This document shows, one piece after another, positions 33,241-45,300 of a stretch of 64,000 bases of DNA; positions within the stretch are counted from its first letter, which is position 1, and each line of letters opens with the position of its first letter. Source of the stretch: Chionis minor (taxonomy: Eukaryota > Chordata > Aves > Charadriiformes > Chionididae); contig VZSF01010138.1 of NCBI GenBank assembly GCA_013398295.1, positions 62,001-126,000 on the forward strand, written 5' to 3'. The notes under the pieces were generated by a model that searched no databases, had not been told where the DNA came from, and saw only the letters and a program-made list of their open reading frames with translations. The translations under genes were made by a program, and so were the position numbers.

Positions 33241-35739
33241 GAAAATAGCAAAACCTTTTTAAACTATGTTTGTGTGCCTGAGCTGTTGTGACAATTACTT
33301 TGGGAAACTATTTATGCCACAATGATTGTGATGAGATGTATGTAAAAGGAGCTGGACAACAACTTTATGCAGAAATGGACTCTTGTTTGCTGTTCAGCAC
33401 AGTAAGTCTCTCATTTGGGCAGAAAGGACTTACCTAGCTGTCTAAATGAATAACAATAAATGGAGCAGAACATTGTTCTTGATAAAAGACAACTTTATGC
33501 TGGGGCCTGAGAGGTCCTTTACCTCCAGTGAACTGGAGTCAGATTCCTAGTAATCTTTAAGGAGTGTTGAATTTTGGATGGCCAGGACTACCACCCTGAA
33601 GCTGTTTATTGTTGGGTTTGTAATAAAAGTAACAGGACCTAACCAGGATGTTTTAACTCTTATTGGAGCGGAGTTATGCAGGAGTAGGATCCTCTGATTA
33701 GCTCGCAGTTGCTCTGCTTCCCAGTGAACTGCAGTTGGTTTCTTGAACTGACACCCTGAAACTGTACAAGCTGTATAGCTGATTGGTCTGGCAAGAGAGA
33801 AATGATGATCAAATGATGCCTTTTACAAGGTCTCTGTCACAGCTGGTACGTTGGGTTGGAAAGGTAGTGCACTCCAGTGAACCCAGCTGAGGTAGCAACT
33901 CCTAAATGGCCATTACAGATTGTCACGTCATAGACCTGCCTTGCAGTAGCTCCTATTGCACTGGGGAGAAAGGATGCTGTTGGGATTGGCAGAGTGGCTG
34001 GAAGATGATGATCTGAGGACTAAATATTTCATTTGTCTGAACCTGATCTTCATTGAAACTTGATTACTTAAAACACCTTGGAAAAATGTATTTTTGGATC
34101 ATATTTGAAAACAATTTTTTTTCTGTCTGGGATTTAGTTGAGAGGTTTTTTTTGTCTTCACTTTTTTTTTCCCAAAATGTTTTTTCTCTTAATTGATAGA
34201 ATAGAAAAATGAGAAATTGAACACAAGACATGCTGCTGATATTGCAAGGGGTGAGCTGAATTTATTTAAAGGTCATGGAGCCTCTTACTCTTATTGAGCC
34301 ACAAAATACTTGAGCAAACAGATCACTAACTCAGTTCAACAAACCTGCACTCATGCAACACGGGCTGACACAAAGGAGGGCTTTGTGAAGGCCATAAACA
34401 TCAGTCCATCTGTGTGAGGCTCTGTATACTCTGTCTGCTCTTGGAGGTTGCCCTCCCTGTCCAAACACTCTTGAAACGTTTAAAATCTGTTGCATTAGCG
34501 ATTAGAGGTAACTAACCCTTCCCTTCCTTGTGAAACTCTTTTAGCCCATGTCCAGAATTGTTGTGCTCACTCTTATCCTCTGTGGAAGTGAGCTACCATC
34601 TCCTTGTCTGAAGAGGGATGTCCTTTGTGAGCCTTTTGGTGCTTTGCAGCCCATGCTTTGAGAAATGCTGCTTTAGCTGGAGCAGTTCAACTGTGCTCAT
34701 ACAACTCTTTGGTTCAAGTTTTTATCCTTTGAATATTGCTACAATTTTTGCCCTCTTTTGGCATTAACAAATCTTAATCTCATTTAAATGCTTCATTTGG
34801 CAGTTCTATGTCATGTGGCATTGATACACTTCTGTGACTTTATGGATGAGAAACAGAGCGGAGAAGAGAACCATAGGGAAAAAGAAGCCAACAACAACCC
34901 TAAATAAAAACATAATCGTTATCTCATAATCATTACAGTAGTCCTATTCTTCATCCAAGCAATGATTGGTGTTGTATTCCAGAGCTGCAGGAAATGAAGC
35001 TTTGATTAGCTCCTTCTGTTTCAGACTTTATTTTGAGATGACAAAGCAATTTCTAATTGGTGTCCTTCCTGCAGCAAAATGGAGGTCTATGGGTACTTCC
35101 AGGTAGCAGGGCTACTAAATCTACTGTGAGCTGGTATTCAGAGGGGATACTCTCCTTTAATTTCCTGAAAGCGGAAAGCTGCTCTGTGAAGCTATTCCTG
35201 TTCTTGTAGCTGGTCATTTTGTCCTTGCTTGTTCCACTGGTCTCTCTATGGTCACTGTCCCCCAGTGGAGAACAGGACTACCACTTCTCTTGTTCCATCT
35301 CTAAAGTACAATCCTGTCCCCTTCCTGCAGCAGGGTGGTACTCAAAGAAGCTGCGGTAACTCTTCCTGCAGCACTCTTCTTCAGTTCTGAAGTGGTGACC
35401 TTTTCTTCCAGTGAAATTCTAGTCTCTGATAACTCCCCCTGAGTTTCTGCTCCTCAGTGCATGATTGCTGATATGATAGTTGTCCTGATCTTTTTTTTTT
35501 AAATTAAAAAGAAAGGAATGGCCAATGCTCTCTGTTTGTTGTAGCTGTTGGCTGTGATGCTTCTACTCAGGGGTGCTACCTATAAGTAACTCATGTCTTT
35601 GTTACAAGATCATACAAGCTGATTCAATCTTCCCTTGGCTAGATCAGCTCTGACTTTTGCCGGTTGTTCTTTGCTTTAACTACCTCATATTTTAAGCTGG
35701 GGGTGGGGCAGGGAGGAGTACAGGCTCCCTGTAAAACCT

Positions 35740-35788
35740 AAAAAAAAAAAAAAAAAAAANNNNNNNNNNNAAAAAAAAAAAAAAAAAA
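35740..35788. other. Poly(A) tract containing an 11-base assembly gap
   Basis: A run of 20 A (35740-35759), then 11 N (35760-35770), then 18 A (35771-35788). The true length is unknown because assemblers often break at long homopolymers. Upstream there is no polyadenylation signal close by and no gene that I recognise, so a retrogene tail is not supported. Confidence 0.98.
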
Positions 35789-37093
35789 GCTGAGAAATTG
35801 CTCTGCTTATTATCTCATACTGATCTTTTGTTCTCTGAGTAGAGAACGTTTTCCCTGCCTCTTATGTGTGGAAATAAGAGTATGAAAATAAGTCCAGGTA
35901 CTTGATGTCAATTATAGTGATACTATTTAAATGCAAATTTTGTTTTGGTCAGGCTGACCCAATAAGATGAATAGAGGGCATTTATGTAAATAAGCGTATT
36001 GTAATAAGACAATGAAGTATTTGTAATTTTGGTTATTAGCATTTCCCTCTCTCCCAGAGGGTGAGCTGGCTAGGTTTTTAGGAACACAGGGAGGAGTGGG
36101 AGTGGCACCTGACATTCACTGTTGCGGGATAAAATTGTATAGAGCCATAGGCTGCAGACTGAAACAGATCAGGAGCATTAAATGTCCAACAAAAGAGAGG
36201 ACTAGCAATTTTTCATTAGCAACATGCTAATAGGAAATTGTAGGGAAGCAATCTAGTGTCAAGCTTTGGAGACATGATTTTTAGAATGTAATAACCTTTC
36301 TTTTTTTACAGTTACAGCCCCTCCCACCTTCCCCCTTGGAGATTTATTGGTGATACACTCACTAACATTGCCATATGAATGAAAACATTCTCGTATGCTT
36401 TGTCTGTGTATACGAAGAAACTTATTTTTTTTACCGGTAGCTAAAATTAGTTAAAACAAACTTTACAACTAATGCAAATATCAAGAAACTTCAAATGTTG
36501 AAATCTATCTTTTGTAGACATACATAAGCTAAGCTTCTAGGCTCCCTCTATAGTCAATCAAGCGGAGGTGACACCTCCAGAAAGACTTAGAATGGAACAA
36601 ATTGCTCCAGAGATGTTTTTTTTCTATTTCCATAGGTCACTGACAGAATTTGGATGAGTTGTTTCGATTTAGATATCTATCAAATCGATCTAGGTAGATA
36701 AGCTGCATCCTAAAGGACTGATTAATGTTTTTTTGCTGTCCTAAAAGTCAACATGCACTGAGTTGGGTTACATAGGCTTGGAGCAGTAGCAGTGTTTGAG
36801 ATTCAGTTCTACTATGGTGGAATTCCTTTTGAAATTAATAACTAGGGGCCTGCTCAGTAGAAATAAGGTTATTCTGTCTCACTCTAAGATATGCTGAACA
36901 TCACTCAAATCAAGGCAGGATATTAATGGGCTGTTAGTGTCTTACAAAACACTAGAAACTGAAAGGAGTCACCAACATCATCTTTTACTGTTACCCCGAA
37001 GTATGTCGCATAATTCAACATGCATTGCTTTTTAAGTTGGCACTTGGCTTTTTCTGAAAAATATCAATTTGTTTTAAAACCTTAAATATATAT

Positions 37094-37170
37094 GGCCTTG
37101 CCCATGAGAAGGGGTTGGACTAGATGATCTTTAAGGTCCCTTCCAACCTCAACCATTCTATGATTCTATT
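37094..37170 (+). mobile_element. CR1 LINE 3' end fragment
   Basis: The text 'ccttgcccatgagaagg', 'ggttggactagatgatc', 'ttaaggtcccttccaacc', 'attctatgattctatt' is the CR1 terminus in nearly consensus form, with two terminal octamer units. About 77 bases survive and no coding sequence remains. It looks younger than the other scraps. Confidence 0.92.
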
Positions 37171-38505
37171 ACAGCACACTGAAAAGAAAGTAATTGTACC
37201 TGCTACTTGTTTAGAATCAGTTGTGACTTGTTCTTATTGCATCTTTTGCAAATATTAGAGGTCTTGAGTCTCACTACTCTGAAATGTAATGCTCCTGGAA
37301 ATTGGTAATTGGCTTGATTATTACTTTTTTTTTTATATGAAATTACCTTCAGATATTGCAGACTGGATATATTCTATAAAATCTGGAAAAGATACTGCAA
37401 ACAGAACCAATGTTAAAAGTGTAAGTAGTGTAACTACAATACCGTTGCTCTAAAACATTTAGGAAGGTAACTAATACTTAATCTCTATTCTTTTAAATAT
37501 TCTTGCTTTCCTCCTGTTTTAATGACATTTGGGGTTTGTCTTAAGCTTTCCTCCCCATAGTCCTGAAAGCAACATACTTGCTTTCCGTTTTATAAAAAAT
37601 ACTGTCAGTTTTAGACAACTATTGAGGCGCTTTGATCTCATGTAGCAGATGCTCCAGGTGAGAGCTTGGACTCGGTTCCTCTGGAGGTGGCTTGTGTGTA
37701 GTCCTCAGTCTGAACTCAGTCACTTTCAGTGAGTTTTTTCTCTGTCTTTCTGCATGGAGAGCTGTGGCTATCTAGGATCTGGGTTTACATGTAGTGACTG
37801 AGATACTACAAGCGAGGAGGTATGAGTCCAGATCTCAACAGCTGGCTTTCCATCAGTGCCATACTGAAGGTGTCATCTTCCTATGTCTGGTTTAGCAGTG
37901 CCACTGGATAATTTATCAAGCTCAGGATAAAACTGTTGCACTCTGTGTCTCTGGCCATATCACTTACCGTGCCAGACTGCATTTGTAGTGATTGAAGAAA
38001 AACTGGTGAAAATTGGCTGTTAGACTATTGAAACAGTAAGGTAGGACTTTGCTTTTTTATATTGACCATGATGAAATTATCTCTAGATCTACCTCCTTTA
38101 TAGAAAGAGTTTTCTTTATCTTAGAACTGTGATGTTTTAAAGATTATGGATGATATGTAGTGATGACTTTAAGACTGTTTTGCTGTATTCTAAGTGGAAA
38201 TTTGACTCCAGGAGTGATGCTTGGAGGTAGAAGGCAACGTGCTGGATTTAAAAATTTCCACTAATTTTAGGAACTGATGGATTTGATACAACTTTCATCG
38301 CTAGATTGGAATGTACCATGTGGTTTTGCCAGCATGTGAAACCTCATTGTTATCTCATCTGTTTAGTAGGTAACAGTCAGTTTTTCTGAAAAGCTGCACT
38401 TAAAATAAGAACATAATGTATTTTTCTTTCTAACCTCTTCAAGGAAATTCTAGGACAATAGAATAAGCTTTAAAATTCTGAAACTCCCTACTGCTTTGGT
38501 TTGGG

Positions 38506-38522
38506 TTTTTTTTTTTTTTTTT
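38506..38522. repeat. Poly(T) run, 17 bases
   Basis: Homopolymer. No associated retrocopy recognised. Confidence 0.9.
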
Positions 38523-39220
38523 GAGGGGACTGTGATAGAATTTGCTAGAGAAGTAAAAAGTAAATTTCCCCGTAACTTGGTTATAAAAGCATGCGGATGG
38601 TTCAGTAGAGCTACAAAAGGGAAGTAATTTATTCTAAACAATACAAAGATTTAGAGAATTTTTATATGGTCCTATTGTGTTACGTTCTATCTGAATTTTA
38701 TGCAGGGGTATGCTGAACAAATAAGTTGCAGATAATAATCCATCTGGCACTCCTGGAATGTGTACAGCTATACTGTAACTTTTTCAAACTAATTACCAGA
38801 ACTGCACTATGAATGGTTATAGCTAATTGAGAATCTGTATAACAGACACAGGGGTATTCTAATTCTGTTATCTTGCTGATATTTGAAACATGCCCTTTAA
38901 GTCTTTATTGTACAAAAGCCTGTGAAATAAGAACATATCAGGAAGACTACTATACCCCCCTCTCAGAATCAATGGATAGAGAAAGCCCACGAGTGCTTTA
39001 AGGAAACTCTTTCTGATGTTCACCTCCTTCTCCCAGGTAACCCAGAGAATGGAATCATCACGTGGGTATCAATGACAGTGTTCTTACTGAACAAAATCTG
39101 ATCTTACAATTTCAAGTTCCTGGGCCTACCAGAAAGAATGTAGAGGGATTTTGTAAAACTAGATTTAGGGGATTTTTTTTTAACCATTCAATTAACATAG
39201 GTACTCTAGAGTACAGTCAT

Positions 39221-39372
39221 AATACTCAATAGTGAAGTAAAGAAAGCATTTGGTAATTCAGCCTTTTCTACATCCTGTATCAACAGATCCCCTGCCCCGT
39301 TCAGCAGCAGGACCAAATATACCCAAGTGTTAATTTTGCTACTTATATATTTTTAGAAGCACTTCCTTGCTT
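39221..39372 (-). pseudogene. Ancient CR1-like ORF2 fragment (between endonuclease and reverse transcriptase)
   Basis: Translated on the minus strand, the middle part gives LLNGAGDLLIQDVEKAEL and NAFFTSL, which matches the conserved CR1-type ORF2 linker pattern 'LL..aG.LvT.D.eKAE.LN.FFaSvF'. Upstream on the minus strand, 'aaatatataagtagcaaa' fits the preceding 'KyI..Kr' part, but with frame damage. The fragment is highly diverged and lacks neighbouring LINE sequence, so it is an old relic, older than the 3'-end CR1 copies in the window. It is not functional. Confidence 0.65.
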
Positions 39373-42300
39373 ATATGCAAATTTTTAAGGTAGCAAATGC
39401 TTAAGCCCTGTTTTGCTTAGTGTTCCCTCTCTTTCCTGTCACTCCAAATGCTTTGCTTGCCAAGTCTGTCCATTGCTCCCTCTTGGGGCTGCTGGTAACT
39501 CTATCCAGTTTCAAGTCCAAAGAACAATTGCCATGGAGGCTTTTGGCTCCATGAAAGAGTTAGATTAGAATTTTGGTGTGGGTGAACTAGATAAAAGTGC
39601 AAATGCAGTAATTCCTTGATGTAAATGATACTTATTCATGGCTCACAGTCATGCCAATCATCCTTGGATATATGTAGGAGGCAGTGAATTCACCTGAAAT
39701 AATTTGAGGGGAAAACAAATTTTTAAAAATCAAGTGGAAGGAAGAAGTTTTGAGCGTCTAGAGCTCTCCTCAGATGAGGGTTCTCTGAGTTTAAGCAAAC
39801 CCTCACTGCTGCTTTCATTTTTCATTCATTTGTCCACTATTAATGGAGCATGAACAATTTTTCTGTTCCTACACATGAGGATGATGGCTCTGATTAGCCA
39901 ATCCCAAGACGCAATAGAACAGGTACCTGTAAGATAGGTAGAGCCAGGTTTAATTTGTAATTTTAGCTATGTTTCTAGGTACCAAACTTGCTAAACATTT
40001 TCAGTCCTTGTTGCTATACTTCTCTCCACCACAGATTACTTCTTAGAAAGTGTTATCTTGCTGTTTATGGAAAACAATGAATGTAACTTTGGTCCTTGGA
40101 AAAGTCCTTAGGCCCAAGTTATGAAGTTTTGTTTCTTGTATGACCTCACCTAGAATTTATACTTAAAGTAAGAGCGGAGAAGTGAAACAGAAATTGAAAC
40201 CTTAATTTCTTACTGCAAAGATGTAATACTTGTATCAGTTCGGCTAACAGAAGTTGGAGAAAAGGCAAGCCTTTCTTCAAGGCTCCTTAAAGACAGATTA
40301 TTATCAAGTTTTAAAGACATGTTTTACCCAGGACAAAGAGGTAGTATTGAAAAGATTACTAGAAACAAACAGGAGAGACAAAGCACAGTAACTTATAAGG
40401 CTGAAGGAAGTGGTGGATGGGTGGAAGGAACCAAGTTGGGAGAGGTGATGGAACTGCATAGCAGGATTGTTTGCGTATATTGAAGGTTATTTTCTTTCCT
40501 ATCTGTGCTCAAATGGCTCTTACCAACTTTAGCTGTGTAGAAGGCAACAGGCTCGTGCAAATCTATATACCACTGTGTTACAGCTTTCAAAAGAATATTG
40601 GCTACAATAAAAAATTCCACTCTTGTTGGAAGCTGTCTGAAGCCAAGACTTAAAACAAAAAGAGCTTAAAAGGAGGGCCCCATAGGGTCTTAATGAGGGG
40701 TGCGTAAATTTGAAGCACTGTGCAAGTGGAGGAACTGCAGAGCTGTCAGCCCTCCTGAAGATCACTATAATAAAAAGACAGAAAAAATGAGCCAGACTAT
40801 TTTTCTGTAGCTGAGACTTCCCTGATGTTATGTAGCTCCTTATATTTACTTAATCACATTTTGTTCTAGTACAGTTTAGTTGATTTGTTCATTCCCTTCC
40901 TAAGAGGTTTTTGTGGGTTATGATATTTCTTTCAGAGTCTTCTTACTATACAGTTTTAATCGTATAGTTTTTATTTCTCATTCTTATTTTACCAACAGTG
41001 GTAAGCCTACTAAAAAGCTGAATGGGGATACTGGTTTTTTTAATCTTATTGGGCTCGTTATGTACACTTTGTAACAGTTTGAGGTAGGTGGAATTTGGTG
41101 ATTGCAAACATTATGGAAAAGTTTTGGCAGAAAAAAAACCTAATGCATTTTTAATAAGAAGTAATTCTAATCAAACCAGAGATGCAAAGAGGACCCTTAA
41201 GATTATTGTTTCAGTGGAGGCTAAACTGGTTCACACCAGTGAATAAATGATGATGACTATTCAAAACTTCACTACTTCTTAATTCTGTAGCATGTCAGAA
41301 AGTATATTACCTTAATGATTCAAAACAAAATTGATTTTAAAAAAAAAAAATATCCCTACCCGATGGTCTTGGAGCAATTGCCATCTCCACAGCTGCTAGG
41401 ACTCACACTGAGGCCTGAATAGAGCAAGGCCGGCTAACTTAGCTCAAACCGCTGTCAGCAGCAGTATTAGTCAGCTAGTTGTAATGACAAAGACTAGGAA
41501 AACTTTTAATGAGCATCAGTGTGGTGTAAATGGAAGGAAGGGATGATCTGCAGGTGGCAGATGGTAATGAATCCATGGTAATGGTAGCCTGCCAAACTGC
41601 TTCTCCGGCAATGGTGAGATGATGCCCATGTGTTTCCTTTGCATCCTAGCACCAGCGCTAGCCTGCTGCTTCCCATTCTGGATCCAGGTTAGCTGGAGTT
41701 AGCCTGGAGGTCCCTGAACTGATGAGGTCCCCTCTCCCACGTGGGTTTTTCGCTACTCATTTTCATCATATTCTAATAAGCTAAGGGCTAAGTCAGCATT
41801 TGTTTTAGTGTTTGTGTGGGTGTGTCCCCCACTTTGACCACAAATATCCCCCTCTGTTATGTTAAGCATTACTTTTTGTCTTTGGAACATATGATGTAGA
41901 AGCTGGCATGAATAGCGATGGCAGGAAACCTGGGGAATCTACATCTTATGCCACGAGAAGACGTATAACTAACTCTTCAGTTTGAGAATCAGCAAAGCTA
42001 AATAGGAGTGCTCCTCTGGAAGCTGTGTCTGAGTGGGTGCTGTAGAGGGGAGAGTGCTCTGTGCCTAGAGAGCCTGGCACCTGTACCATGGAGTGGAGCA
42101 GGTGCAACTATCTGACCACAGTTCCATTTTTTGCACTGCTTTTGTCAGCTGCTGATTTTTTTGCATCTACTCTAAGGCTATGTAAACTTGAAATAAATTA
42201 AAAAAAAAATAATCTTTTTTGGTCTAGGCTGTGCTATCCTTAACAATGGCTAGAGTTGCAGGCTTAGTAGGAAACTACTGTTTCCTGATGGTTTTTTTCA

Positions 42301-45300
42301 TGTAAGTGTTCTTGGTAAGATATTGGTAGGAGTATGAATGAGTGTGAACAAATCATTGTGGGGAAAATAAATCTAAGTCTGTGTCAAAAAACCTTACTGA
42401 ATCACCAGAGTTTACTGGTGGGGAATCTTGATACAGAAACCTGTTCATCGTTGAATTGGTTCCAAATGTGAAAGTTTTGCAAATGTAGTTTCAACAAAGT
42501 GTCTGCAGTGAACGAGGCTTTTGGGAAGGCCTGCTTATTCAGGAGATGGTAAAAGGTGTTTCTTCTAGGAATTATGTAGTCTTCTACCATTGCAAATCTG
42601 TTTGCTCAATGGCACCAACCTTCTACATTAAACTACGTGATGGGCTAGGGATGGGTAATGTGGATCAGGAACAGAGACAGAGCAACACTAGATTAGTTCT
42701 TTTCACTTTGGGTTTGCAGGAAGAAAAGGTAATAGTTCTCTTCGCTCACTTTTTATTTTCCTTCCAAAACTGGAAATAGCTGTGAAATGTTTGTGTCATC
42801 AGAAGTCATCAAAGGAAACATTCCTCTTATACATCATGAGCTTGCAGTGGTAGACAAAGTAAGTTCTATCAAACAAAACTGGATAACTTGCAGAACACAA
42901 AAGGTCTCATAAAACTGGTGAGAGTAGGTAACAGAAGGATTGTTGACTTGGTTTTCATTGCTGGCATCGGGGCTCCGAGGTGGAATATGCTCGGGCTCAG
43001 TGAAAGCGCTATGAGGGTTTTTTCCACCCTTTCTAGGCCTGAAAGGTTCATCATGTTTGACCGTGAGCTCAAGCTCTGAATTCCTCCAGTAGTCTCCAGA
43101 AGGCATGTGGTGTGTGGGACTTTCTGGGTGTTTTTGATGCTGTTAAGTTTCATCTTGTACTCCTGCTGTAGCTTTTTAGGGAAGCAGATGAAGTGTGTTT
43201 TTGCTTCATCCTATTACTCGGAGCTGTCAGGTCATGCTGCATTTCTTAGTTGATGTGACAAAGCTGCTGTACAGTGGTTACTAGGTGTTGAGCTGTTGAG
43301 TCCTTGTTATGACAAAATGTTTGTGTTGCCTGAGCTCTATCACTCTTCTGGACTCTAACCTTATAGCAGCTGTGTCCTAATATTGCTGTAAAGACTAGCT
43401 GTAGTCCTTCCAGGGTTGGTAAAACAGGTGCCCAGTCCTGGAGCCTGTTCTTCTCTCACATAAGGTAGCTTTAGAGAAAACAACAAGATGGTAGCTTTAA
43501 CCACGGTAAGAGGAGAACAGCCATGGAAAGGAAAACAGCGGAATTCTTGGAAGCTAAATACTAGGTACTGATCTAGGACACCTGGATTTGGTTTCTTATT
43601 CCTGCAACTTATAACCACTCCATCAATTCTGTGGTTGTTTTTGCAAAATGGTGTATTTTCAGTAGCTATGACATGCTTTGAGGCTGCAGTAAAGACACAA
43701 GGAATAAATTTGTGATTGGCTCAGTTAATAGATGCAAGAAATGAGTAACATAAAGCCAAAACTATTGTGTGCTCTTCCTCTTCGCTGCAGAGATGAAAAA
43801 GTTGAAATGTTTGGTCTGAAGGTGAGACTAGACTTGGCAGACACACCAAGAGTTGAACAGCAAGCAACATGATTTTGCAGAAATAAGCTTTTTACAAGTT
43901 AATCCATCTTATCGGCAGTTTGCACGTTTGTAGTTTAATGGTACTTTTCTCTGCATCTAGTGAAAACAGCCAGGGATTACTCCAGTGCTCCTTCAGCTGA
44001 AGGCTGCAGACAACACTTGTGCTAGTCTCTATTTGAAGTGACCTCTTATGTCAAAAAGTCCCAACTTAGTAATTTTCTGTTCAGTGTTTCCTCCCTGAAG
44101 TGTCATTGTTTAATGTGTAAAAATGAAAAGAAGTCAAAAATAAACAGTTCATCTGTTTGTTTACCAACGCTGGATCTCTGTAACTCAGGCTTTACAGATT
44201 TGTTTATCAAACTGAGAATAAGGCATAACTTTTTGAGAGTAATGATTCAGTTAACTTCCTAGGAAAACTCAGTGATCTAAAAGGTGAGAGTTTGTGTTTA
44301 TACAGCTGAAAACTGCAAATTTTCCTGTGAAAATTCCTATCAATACACACCTGTACCCTTAGCAACAAAATGCCTTTGGAATTCAAACTATGGTGATAAG
44401 GACAAGATTAATTCCAAGGTGGATTCTTTTTTTCTTCTAACGCTTGGTCCAATGAGAGAATATGGTCTTCTAGATGCAGACATTTTAGTGAGGTTCTTTA
44501 TTAGCTCTTCCAATTCCATTTACTTTAACTCTCTTACAAGTTCATTTTTGTGAGCTTTTGATCATGCTTTTTGCTAATGGTCTAGGAATGTGAATCTTCC
44601 TGCCTGATGCTGTCACCTTGTGAGATGCAAAGACATTACAAAGCTTGAAATACCCGGAAGTGTTTACTTCTTAGGCAAGTGTCCCCCGAAAAGGATTAAG
44701 ATGTCTTTGTGCATCTGACTCGCTGAAGGTTGGAATGAAGATGTTAATGAGCAGTTGCTCCTGAGGCTTGTACAGAGACTGGAGATTTGGTTAGAGTATT
44801 GAAATGTTCCTTGTATTTTATTAACGGACTGTTCTAACAGCAAAGAGCTTGCAAAGTCCACAGAAAAATAGACTCTTGAAAATCATGTGGGGTTACCTCT
44901 GAAGAACGTACTGGTACAAAACCCCATGGAGGTTGTGCCTCCCAACAAGGTATTTACTGAGGGCTTGCTGCGCCTCCCAGGGCCACGCTGCTTGTGCTGG
45001 CACCGTGGCCTTGCTGATGAATAGAAATTGTGCCCAGCAAACTGAGGTGATATGAAGTTAATGGTAAGAATATAGAAATTACTTGCTGCCTTCCTGTGAG
45101 TGTAGCAAAATTTCTGGTAAGGGCATTTAATTTCAGTAGTACTGCTATTGAGGAGCTGTAGTGAAATTACTACTCTGCTCAGAGCTCCATCAATCTTCTG
45201 GTATGTTTAAGAGTGAACACATCGCAAACTTATTGCTAGCAAAAACATATTGCAGCTCTAGCTGGATACAAGGAAAGTGTGTTTCTAATGTATTAGATGG

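Larger units (their letters stand above)
30839..37093. other. No recognisable gene; CR1 crumb, candidate exon and assembly gap
   Basis: Besides a CR1 scrap (31022-31074), an A/T homopolymer block (33216-33240) and the gap (35760-35770), I see no repeat I can name. The segment 32355-32423 has good splice borders and an open frame (see findings). A 76-codon frame at 31793-32023 and a 132-codon minus frame at 32256-32654 resemble no known family. Confidence 0.5.

Noticed and set aside
33840..33870. 'ttgggttggaaagg' resembling a reversed CR1 tail
   Set aside because: No ATTCTATG unit before it and no 'accttaaagatcatct' after it.
43572..43616. 'ggacacctggatttgg...' resembling a MIR-type SINE core
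   Set aside because: The match ends after about 15 bases and the rest of the core does not follow.
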